From Asterionellopsis glacialis (taxonomy: Eukaryota; Bacillariophyta; Plagiogrammaphyceae; Rhaphoneidales; Asterionellopsidaceae): 12,424 bases of DNA. The notes below the pieces were generated by a model. It saw only the letters and a list, made by a program, of their open reading frames with translations. It was not told the DNA's origin and made no database searches. Position 1 is the stretch's first letter; each line of letters starts with the position of its first letter. The position numbers were made by a program, and so were the translations under genes. Where the stretch lies: contig WKLE02003632.1 in NCBI GenBank assembly GCA_014885115.2, positions 9,317 to 21,740 on the forward strand, given 5' to 3'. Shown piece after piece: positions 1 to 6,579 of this stretch.

Positions 1-2
1 CA

Positions 3-1496
3 AGAACAGCACACTCTTTGCTATTTGACAGTGATGAAAAGGCCATAAAAGTACTAGATACATGCCTACGAGTGTACCATTCGTTTCCACGTCTGTCCAG
101 TAACATTTCCAAAAATTTAGCATTTCCTGATAATGTCAGATCCTTGATTGATCAGCAGGTGCCTACTCCTCCCGTTATCGGTAGCGATCGGCACTTTTTT
201 GATGTTCAGGTGTGGGATGATGCTCTTCAAGAACTGTTTAGTGTAGCACGCACAATAGAAGTGAAAGGTTGTGAGGATCATTCACTAATTTGTGACATTG
301 CCAACAGCATATTAGCATCTGCTCGAATACTTCTTGCATCGAAGGAAGATATTGATGTATTAGAAGATATGCTTCAAACTAAGGTAGGGAAGGAAAGCTT
401 TCTCAGGGTTCGTAGTGAAGCTGTCAATGCTGTAAAACAACGCCGTCGTCTTGATAGTTCCATTGATAGTGTTACTGATGCAGCAGTTGCAAGTGAAGAT
501 GACCTCATTATAAATGCATTATACGAGTGTACAATTAAGCAGCTTGGCCCTTCAATCCTTTCAGAGTATGGTTTCCCGACTTCTAAACTTGGTTTACGAA
601 GCCTTATTGGAGCTACGAGAGCAACCGGCAGTCAGCGTGCTGCCGCTACAATGGATCGAATATGGCATGCAGCAGAAGAAGAAGGGCCTCTTATTTTTGC
701 AGGAAACGCACCTGTCACCAAGAGCGATAAAACATTAATTGTTGCCTTTTCATCTCTTGGCTGGAACGGGTTCATACGTCCTGAATGGGGCGCCACTCTT
801 CGTACAGCCCAAGCCAATGACAATGATGGTCGGCTGTCTTCCTCACCACTCGTTATCGTGCATGCTTTAGACACATCGCAAAGTTGGTTTTCGTCCAGCC
901 CTATTAGTGGTGAATGGGATGAAGGTTCATGGTGGGATACAACACTCAAGGAATTATGTTGTGAGTATGGTCGTGTGTGCTTTATTGGGGAATCTATGGG
1001 GGCGTCTGCGGCTTTACGTTTTTCCCGGCATTGCACTCCAGATGGTTCGGTAATTGCCTTTGTGCCACAAATACACCTTCAAGACTTTCCACAAAATACG
1101 AGAGTAGACTTTACCCCCGAGCGTAAGCAATCTCTTTGTACGGAGATTCAAAAAGCATGTAAAGAAACTAAAGCACAAGTTACCATTCATGTAGGCCGGG
1201 ATGAAGACGATTTATATCAACTTAATTACATACCAGAAGTTGTTGAGGCCTATCTTGCTGTTGGTCAGGACGTTGATGTTCCTTTACCGAGGGATGGAAA
1301 CCAGGAGAGTTTAGTGGTCGGAAACAACAAACTAAGAGTACTCAAACATGATGTAGAAGGACATGCACTCGGATCAGGGTTAAAGTCGAACGGTATCCTA
1401 ACGAAAACTATTGTCACGGAACTTTTTAATTCAAACACTTGGTCAGATTCAGAAGAGCCATCAGTAAGGCGTGGCGAAGAGCAGCTATGTTGTTGA
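3..1496 (+). CDS. Alpha/beta-hydrolase-fold protein, 5' end outside window
   Basis: The frame is open from the left edge to TGA at 1494-1496. The first in-frame ATG lies more than 100 codons in, so the true start is upstream. Counting from the Leu codon at 18, about 230 residues of unassigned, mostly helical-looking sequence precede an alpha/beta-hydrolase region. That region starts with a strand reading LIVAFSSLGWNG and contains a nucleophile elbow GESMGAS with Ser at 993-995. A likely acid follows in HVGRDEDDLY and a likely His in DVEGHALGSG. The order Ser, Asp, His fits a serine hydrolase, but the substrate cannot be told. No signal peptide can be assessed. The last 11 codons may not be coding: GTAAGG at 1464 is a good splice donor, so the reading could leave this frame after codon TCA at 1461-1463 and continue at 1579. 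The fold is fairly certain; the exact family and function are unknown. Confidence 0.72.
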   Translation, partial: RTAHSLLFDSDEKAIKVLDTCLRVYHSFPRLSSNISKNLAFPDNVRSLIDQQVPTPPVIGSDRHFFDVQVWDDALQELFSVARTIEVKGCEDHSLICDIANSILASARILLASKEDIDVLEDMLQTKVGKESFLRVRSEAVNAVKQRRRLDSSIDSVTDAAVASEDDLIINALYECTIKQLGPSILSEYGFPTSKLGLRSLIGATRATGSQRAAATMDRIWHAAEEEGPLIFAGNAPVTKSDKTLIVAFSSLGWNGFIRPEWGATLRTAQANDNDGRLSSSPLVIVHALDTSQSWFSSSPISGEWDEGSWWDTTLKELCCEYGRVCFIGESMGASAALRFSRHCTPDGSVIAFVPQIHLQDFPQNTRVDFTPERKQSLCTEIQKACKETKAQVTIHVGRDEDDLYQLNYIPEVVEAYLAVGQDVDVPLPRDGNQESLVVGNNKLRVLKHDVEGHALGSGLKSNGILTKTIVTELFNSNTWSDSEEPSVRRGEEQLCC

Positions 1497-1578
1497 ACTT
1501 TGCTCCAGCGTCCGCTGGTGTCATGCCAAACAAATATTTTACACTATATGCTCTTCAAGGATTAGAAACGATATATAG
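1464..1578 (+). other. Candidate intron in the hydrolase gene
   Basis: The donor is GTAAGG at 1464, after a complete codon. The acceptor is ATATAG ending at 1578, and an alternative AG ends at 1587 in the same phase. Removing the 115 bases joins the hydrolase frame to the open frame at 1579 without a stop. Against it, the interval is not clearly AT-rich, and its other frame (around 1480-1580) also reads like protein. Indels or a different splice pattern are therefore possible. Confidence 0.35.
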
Positions 1579-1851
1579 TCCCAAGAGACCACACTTTACG
1601 GTGAAGGTTGTTTTCTTATTGCTGCACCTTGGGAAAGTTCAACAACTAGTGTCGAGAATGGGAATCATCTGGTCATGGAGTGTCCTTGCGGAAATGGTAT
1701 CAAAGGTATGTACTGGGTTGAGAATACTGTTTTGAAATTCACTGCTGTGGCAGGTGCTGTGGCTTTAACTGCCATCATTGACTGTTGGAGTATTTCGTCG
1801 TCGATCATACGAATACAGGATAGATCTCTCTCCGTCTCCAGGCATGTGTAG
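1579..1851 (+). CDS. Candidate 3' exon(s) of the hydrolase gene
   Basis: This 90-codon open stretch follows an in-frame TAG that is itself part of a plausible acceptor, and it ends at TAG 1849-1851. It reads as protein-like sequence with GEGCFLIAAPWESS near the start, a Cys pair in MECPCGNG, then a hydrophobic stretch (FTAVAGAVALTAIIDC). Inside it, AAAG|GTATGT at 1706 and GGCAG at 1749-1753 form a perfect 48-base GT-AG interval. That length is a multiple of three, so the protein reads through whether or not it is spliced. I recognise no family. It fits best as the C-terminal end of the hydrolase gene just upstream. Confidence 0.4.
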   Translation, partial: SQETTLYGEGCFLIAAPWESSTTSVENGNHLVMECPCGNGIKGMYWVENTVLKFTAVAGAVALTAIIDCWSISSSIIRIQDRSLSVSRHV

Positions 1852-2005
1852 AGTAATGTAAAATATTCAATCTAAATAATGCAAATTTCTTGGTATAATG
1901 TATTTTGCCAAACTTACAAGGTTCCGAAGCAGGGTACCATGTAAGCACATCTACCGTACTGGTACCCCGGGCAGTCTCTACTGTATTGCATGTGTATGGA
2001 TTGTA

Positions 2006-2186
2006 GGTCTCTCTAGAGAATAATGGAAGTATTATTTATGTTTCCCATGATGCAAGAGGTCAACTTTCGATTCACATGCGCTACACTCATAAGCAGCCTA
2101 CGGTAAGTTCAATAGGCAAGATGTGGGTGAGGGAAGGACAGACCGCATGGATAGTCGTAGCGTAACCTTATTACTCTAGAGAGGAT
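2006..2186. repeat. Imperfect inverted repeat around a ~140-bp spacer
   Basis: The left arm at about 2006-2026 contains CTCTCTAGAGAATAATGG. The right arm at about 2165-2186, read on the minus strand, contains CTCTCTAGAGTAATAAGG. The arms agree in the CTCTCTAGAG core and most of the following AATAA-GG with one-base shifts. The core is partly self-palindromic, which makes chance similarity easier. It could be a very small decayed inverted-repeat element, but no target duplication is evident. Confidence 0.3.
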
Positions 2187-2457
2187 TAAATAACGTGTGT
2201 CTCCACAAGGGCAGGGTAAGGGCTAAAATATAGGTATCTTGTGCCGTGTTCGTACGTCAATACGTTTTGATTTTACGGAGACGCAACATCACAAACATTT
2301 TTTATAACAAAACTCGAAAACCGTTTGTTCTTTTTCAAAACCCCACAGATCAAACAATCGCATCTCATTCCGAACATGATGTTGTTGTAACCTTCCATCA
2401 TCACTTTGATATGGCAAAGCATATAGACAACAATTTCATTCAACCTATACCATAAAC

Positions 2458-2492
2458 AACAATAATATATTGTCATGTTGGATATTATTGTT
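2458..2492. repeat. Perfect 11-bp inverted repeat (hairpin)
   Basis: AACAATAATAT at 2458-2468 is matched exactly in reverse complement by ATATTATTGTT at 2482-2492, with a 13-base loop. It lies about 80 bases upstream of the GNAT-DTW start codon. It may be a structured 5' leader element, a cruciform or simply AT-rich chance; the arms are all weak pairs apart from one C-G. Confidence 0.5.
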
Positions 2493-2569
2493 ATCTAAAA
2501 TGAAAAAAAAAAGGAATACCCTAAAACTAACTATTCGACTGAATCCCAAATATCTATTCTAGTACATCC

Positions 2570-5170
2570 ATGCATTGGACAACAATACTTGTTGCCATGG
2601 TAGTAGCTGTAGCTGTAACTGACACTGCTAGAAAAACAATAATCCCGGTGGGGATGCATGTGTTTTGGAAGAGATATTTACAAAAGCAACAGCAACATCA
2701 TCAACAATGGCGATTCTTTTATCAACGACAACAACAACCATACCGTTCATGTCGTAGTAGTAGTATTATGCTGCTGCAAAATCAACATCATCATGATAAT
2801 CAACAACAACAACAACAACAAACTTCTGTGTGCTCCATGAGAACGGATAGTACAACAACTACTAATACATATTATGATTTTGTTCATTTCTTTGTTTCCG
2901 TGAGTGCAATTACAAGATACAAAACAACTACAACTCCAAAATTACCAATAATGATGATGATGCATGCAAGTAGTAGAATAATTATGTCATTCCCATATTG
3001 TCAATCCTTGTCGTTTACTTATCATAATAACAATAATCGTTACCACGATGCTTGGCAAACACAGAAACGATATCATCATTGCTATTCTCCACAACAACAG
3101 CAACGACAAAGGCAACGACAACCCTCCACATTTATAAGATCCATAAGTAATATGCATGATCGGGAGGAGATCATAGAGAGTTCTTGTGGTGAGAACAACC
3201 ACCACCAAGATAGGAATGGCGATAACAAGTACGATGAGAATAGTCATTCTTGTAAGGATGACAATGACAGTGATAATGATAATTGGTATTCCCATGAACG
3301 GCTTGTTCCACCGTTTGATCGAGAATTGTATGATTTTTATCGATCCAACTTTGCGTCTCATGAAAATAACTCTAATCGTGGTAGTATTCCCAAACTTCCA
3401 TCGTTGTCGTCAGTGTCGGATTCTTCTACAAGGACTACTCCTACTGAAGTCAGTAATAGTGGTACTGCAAATTATTACAAGGACAAGGACAACAATGAAT
3501 CTTTCAACAACAACAACAACCTCAATTCAAATAATCAAGATGTCCATGATGATTTAATTTACATATTACGTCTTACAAGAAGGAATCACAACAAGAACAA
3601 AAATAGTATTGTAGCAGCATTACGGTTGACAAGAAGAAGTATCAACAAAAGTGACAAAAAACTCACGCATAGCAAAGATGATTCGAAACAACAATGCTAT
3701 ACTTTTCTTCGTGCTCTTTGTGTTTCCAAGGATTATCGGAAGCAAGGATTAGCATTGCAATTGATGAATCAAAGTATGAAAGATTTTAGTAGTCAAATTA
3801 GTACTACTTGTTGTGATCATGATGGAAATCCGAAAAAAGTCGATCATTATTACTACTGTTTTGCATCATCTAACTTGCAACCACTTTATGAACGGGCAGG
3901 ATTTAAAAGAATAGATGTAACACCACCAACAAGAAAAAATAAGAAAGTGGAAGAGGGAGAAGATGCATCTTCTACAAGAATAACTCCAAATACTACCAGT
4001 ACACGTGAAAGTGATAGTTTGTCATTTGTTCCCAATTGGTTAATAAAATCATTTCTATCCATGAAGTCTAGAGTGGATCAAAAGCAACATAAAAGAGAAA
4101 ACGTAACTGCTTTCCATCCAGAACAGCAACAATCTTCATCGTCATTGGAACTTTTCGTCAAAAATGAATCGGATGATTGTAATATCTCTTCTTCAAATAG
4201 TAGTAATCAACTATCATTACCTGCATTGTATTCTACTAAAAACAATAGCAAGGATAATAATGCCTCAAGCACTTCTAGGAAAATCAAAATTATATTGTTA
4301 CAGCATGTGAATGAACAAAATCGGAAAAATACAGCTACAGGATGGTTACTAAATGATGAATTGTATTATCATCATTCTTCTACTACTGAAAAGGGCTGTC
4401 CTTCTAAACGAAAACAGAAAGCTACTAGTCACCACCACAACAACGACAGAATTGTCAATGATAATAGTGGTCAGAACCACCACGCACGAAATTTGACGTC
4501 TTCATCATCTTTGTGTTCAATTCCAGTACAACTTTCGGACCATTTTGAGTTGGAACTTTGGACATGGTCTGGACGAAAGGATAATGATAAGATTGAACAA
4601 AATATAATAAAACTTGAATTAGAATTCCAACAACAGTGCTGTGCGGGGGAGGAACATGATGATACTATGAAGAATAGTATACGGACATCAAGTAGCAGTG
4701 ACACTGGTGATATTATCCTCTTGTGGACAGAAAGTGGTGGACAACGACAATTTAGTACAAAAAGCAATCAGCATCAACAGCATAAGCAACAGCATACTCT
4801 ACAAGCAAAAACATATATAATTTTAGATGGTACATGGCAAGAAGCTAAGCAAATCTTTCGGAAAAATCCCAAACTGTGGAAATTAGAACGGGATTCTATA
4901 CAGGAAGCACCACCGTCTATCTACACCTTACGAGGTGATTACACAGGTTGGAGACAACGCTTTAGTAGTACAAATCCCAATCATAGTACTTTCCAGGAGA
5001 AGAAGGACAAAAGTGGGAAACACGACAAGCTTGAGAGTGATGGAGGGGATGGTGGTTTGTTATGTACTACAGAAGTTGTTGCAGCACTTTTGGACAAGGC
5101 AAATGATCCAATGGGAGCTCAAGAAATACGGCAGCGACTTGAAGCGTTTCAACAATATCAGACTAGATGA
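2570..5170 (+). CDS. GNAT acetyltransferase-DTW domain fusion protein (tRNA acp3U transferase family)
   Basis: One uninterrupted frame of 866 codons. It begins MHWTTILVAMVVAVAVTDTA, a hydrophobic N-terminus that could be a signal peptide or anchor. Residues 35-320 are low-complexity, rich in Gln, Asn, His and Ser. Residues about 327-450 look like a GNAT fold: RALCVSKDYRKQGLALQLM carries the R-x-x-G-x-A acetyl-CoA loop (390-395), and LYERAGFKRI is the usual late GNAT strand. After a Ser/Asn linker, residues about 571-850 form a DTW domain: LLQHVNEQNRKNTATGWLL, then the signature DGTW at 753-756, SIYTLRGDY, and LLCTTEVVAALL. DTW proteins (bacterial TapT, human DTWD1/DTWD2) use S-adenosylmethionine to attach 3-amino-3-carboxypropyl groups to tRNA uridines. 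The Cys pairs common before the DTW core are not visible here. Two low-complexity insertions enlarge the DTW domain. The DTW call is strong, the GNAT call good; the target of the acetyltransferase and the site of action are unknown. Start could be a later Met (28 or 195). Confidence 0.85.
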   Translation: MHWTTILVAMVVAVAVTDTARKTIIPVGMHVFWKRYLQKQQQHHQQWRFFYQRQQQPYRSCRSSSIMLLQNQHHHDNQQQQQQQTSVCSMRTDSTTTTNTYYDFVHFFVSVSAITRYKTTTTPKLPIMMMMHASSRIIMSFPYCQSLSFTYHNNNNRYHDAWQTQKRYHHCYSPQQQQRQRQRQPSTFIRSISNMHDREEIIESSCGENNHHQDRNGDNKYDENSHSCKDDNDSDNDNWYSHERLVPPFDRELYDFYRSNFASHENNSNRGSIPKLPSLSSVSDSSTRTTPTEVSNSGTANYYKDKDNNESFNNNNNLNSNNQDVHDDLIYILRLTRRNHNKNKNSIVAALRLTRRSINKSDKKLTHSKDDSKQQCYTFLRALCVSKDYRKQGLALQLMNQSMKDFSSQISTTCCDHDGNPKKVDHYYYCFASSNLQPLYERAGFKRIDVTPPTRKNKKVEEGEDASSTRITPNTTSTRESDSLSFVPNWLIKSFLSMKSRVDQKQHKRENVTAFHPEQQQSSSSLELFVKNESDDCNISSSNSSNQLSLPALYSTKNNSKDNNASSTSRKIKIILLQHVNEQNRKNTATGWLLNDELYYHHSSTTEKGCPSKRKQKATSHHHNNDRIVNDNSGQNHHARNLTSSSSLCSIPVQLSDHFELELWTWSGRKDNDKIEQNIIKLELEFQQQCCAGEEHDDTMKNSIRTSSSSDTGDIILLWTESGGQRQFSTKSNQHQQHKQQHTLQAKTYIILDGTWQEAKQIFRKNPKLWKLERDSIQEAPPSIYTLRGDYTGWRQRFSSTNPNHSTFQEKKDKSGKHDKLESDGGDGGLLCTTEVVAALLDKANDPMGAQEIRQRLEAFQQYQTR
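2801..2823 (+). repeat. CAA microsatellite (poly-Gln tract)
   Basis: Seven CAA triplets followed by AA encode a run of Gln at about residues 78-84 of the GNAT-DTW protein. Shorter CAA and ATG triplet runs lie nearby, for example at 2950-2963 and 3506-3520. In-frame triplet runs of this kind are prone to length variation. Confidence 0.8.
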
Positions 5171-5217
5171 TGAATAATTTTTAAAAAGAATGTTTTATCA
5201 GAGATGCTCTACCCCTT

Positions 5218-5226
5218 TATATAAAG
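5218..5226 (+). promoter_or_regulatory. TATA-box-like sequence
   Basis: TATATAAAG lies 48 bases past the stop of the GNAT-DTW gene and just before the decayed repeat-protein gene. It matches the eukaryotic TATA consensus, but in AT-rich DNA this occurs often by chance. It could have been the promoter of the now broken gene. Confidence 0.3.
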
Positions 5227-6130
5227 AGAATGGCAAGACGGTCGATACCGTGCAAGTCGACAATGGCGGAATAAAACCCGTGTGTCGGCACACCCACTCA
5301 CACCACTACCACCAACATCTAAATTTGCTACCTTCGAACTTGCACTAAAAACAGATGAGTATCCAGGCGAAACATCATGGGGACTTGCCGATGATACAAC
5401 TGGTGATGTGATTAAAGGAGGTGTTAATTACATTGAGGAATGGTGATGTGATTAAACATGGTATTAATTACACTGAGGAATACACATTCTATGTCACTCA
5501 AGCATGTAATTCCAAGTGATTCGTGCCTTCGATTTACAATCTACGATTCAGAAAGTGATGGTCTTTTTGAAGGAGGTGGATATGAATTATACTGGAACAA
5601 TGAAAAAGTTTCGTCACTTGTGGGCAATAATGATGACAGTTGTGGAGAATCTGAAACAGTTGGAAGATTGGGAAGTGGTTGTTCAACAAGTACTGCTTCA
5701 CCTACTGCTGCTTTGATGAGCAAAAGTCAGCCCCCAACCTCTTCTTTTCGTCATTAGTTGTATCACCACTAACATCAACACTTCTACCATATCAAGACGG
5801 CATGGTGAACATTACAGTCGACATTCACATCGAAATTGGTCCACAACGTACAACATGGACCTTGGTAAACTCGAATGATGATGACATTGGCAGCAAGAAT
5901 GGTTGTGATGATGTTGGTGATAGTAATACCGTTCTGTTACCAGGTGGTCCATATTCAACGACCACCGATGATAACAATAGAATGCGTGAAGTACAAAGTA
6001 TATGCGTTGCACCTGATTCTTGCTTCCTATTTGAAATCAACGATCCACAAGAACAAGCAACATCAGTTTCTTTTAACAATGGTACGGAGTTTAATGAAAT
6101 GTATGTCCTTGCAACAGCCAATCTCTAGGC
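5225..6130 (+). pseudogene. Decayed two-unit repeat protein gene (diatom secreted-type repeat)
   Basis: Protein-like sequence runs through this region but changes frame several times. Block 1 (5225-5446) contains FELALKTDEYPGETSWGLAD. Block 2 (5442-5519) continues after a 40-bp duplication with NYTEEYTFYVTQAC. Block 3 (about 5503-5757) continues with PSDSCLRFTIYDSESDG and GGGYELYWNNEKV, then a Ser/Thr linker. Block 4 (about 5680-6128) holds a second unit with NITVDIHIEIGPQRTTWTL, LLPGGPYSTTTDD and CVAPDSCFLFEIND. Both units follow the order seen in a repeat I remember from diatom extracellular proteins: strand with E-T-x-W, GGxY, C-x-P-x-x-C, F-x-I-x-D. Function is unknown. At least three frame breaks without good splice sites favour a pseudogene over introns; assembly indels are an alternative. 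No start codon with signal peptide is visible. Confidence 0.6.
5401..5480 (+). repeat. Tandem 40-bp duplication, two diverged copies
   Basis: Copy 1 (5401-5440) and copy 2 (5441-5480) both start TGGTGATGTGATTAAA and end with CTGAGGAA or TTGAGGAA. They differ at only a few positions in the middle (GGAGGTGTT against CATGGTATT, and CATT against CACT). Forty is not a multiple of three, so the second copy shifts the reading frame. The reading of copy 1 runs into TGA at 5444-5446. Confidence 0.9.
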
Positions 6131-6579
6131 TGATGATGCCAAGATCGCAATAGCTGGTTTTTATGGGCGAACCTTTTAAACAGAAGTAGGAATATTACTG
6201 TTGCTTGTGTGTTGAATGTCCCATGAATCTGCGTGCAGTACGACAGAATCTTGTGGTACCCCCACTTGGAGAATGGTAGTAATATTGGTAGATTAAGTGT
6301 CTATACCTGATAAGGTGCATTGCTGTCTCGGTTCTTATTACCTGGTACCAGTACAGATCCGAAATCACATGCAGTTCAAATTCATAGACGCGATGCGAGT
6401 CATAACTTCCTATTTCCTATATTTCTATTAAGTATGATACTTGTAAACTGTACTCTAAGACAGCATACAGACGTAAGATGTTAGGCTTTGCTGATGTTTG
6501 TCAACTGTGGCTGGAAGTAATAAGAGACACATGAAAATTTTCAAAAGGTTTATTTTAAAGATACTTATACGGATTATAT
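6131..6579. other. Intergenic region between convergent genes
   Basis: No open frame here reads like protein on either strand. The region lies between the 3' end of the decayed repeat gene and the 3' end of the minus-strand Clp gene, so it should hold both 3' untranslated regions. Two KpnI-type GGTACC palindromes occur nearby (around 6256 and 6342); I attach no meaning to them. Confidence 0.5.
6549..6554 (-). terminator. Candidate polyadenylation signal of the Clp gene
   Basis: TTTATT on the plus strand reads AATAAA on the minus strand, about 26 bases past the TAA stop of the Clp gene. Position and strand fit, but the hexamer is common in AT-rich DNA and diatom polyadenylation signals are loose. 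Confidence 0.3.

Larger units (their letters stand above)
1852..2569. other. Intergenic region, no gene seen
   Basis: About 720 bases separate the hydrolase gene from the GNAT-DTW gene. The open frames inside it (for example 2246-2455 on plus and 2273-2476 on minus) have no protein-like composition and overlap each other, so I do not call them. It holds two inverted repeats, listed separately, and a run of ten A at 2503-2512. The promoter and 5' leader of the downstream gene must lie here, but I see no convincing TATA box close to the ATG. Confidence 0.6.

Noticed and set aside
1930..1968. Pair of GGTACC-type sites near 1934 and 1961 as a repeat element
   Set aside because: Only the six-base palindromes agree; flanks differ.
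2246..2476. Overlapping small open frames of about 70 codons on both strands
   Set aside because: They overlap each other, have no recognisable composition or motif, and lie in the AT-rich leader region; best explained by chance.
2987..3361. Minus-strand open frame of 124 codons rich in Ile/Val/Leu
   Set aside because: It lies opposite the GNAT-DTW gene. The hydrophobic composition is the mirror of Asn/Asp/His triplet runs on the plus strand.
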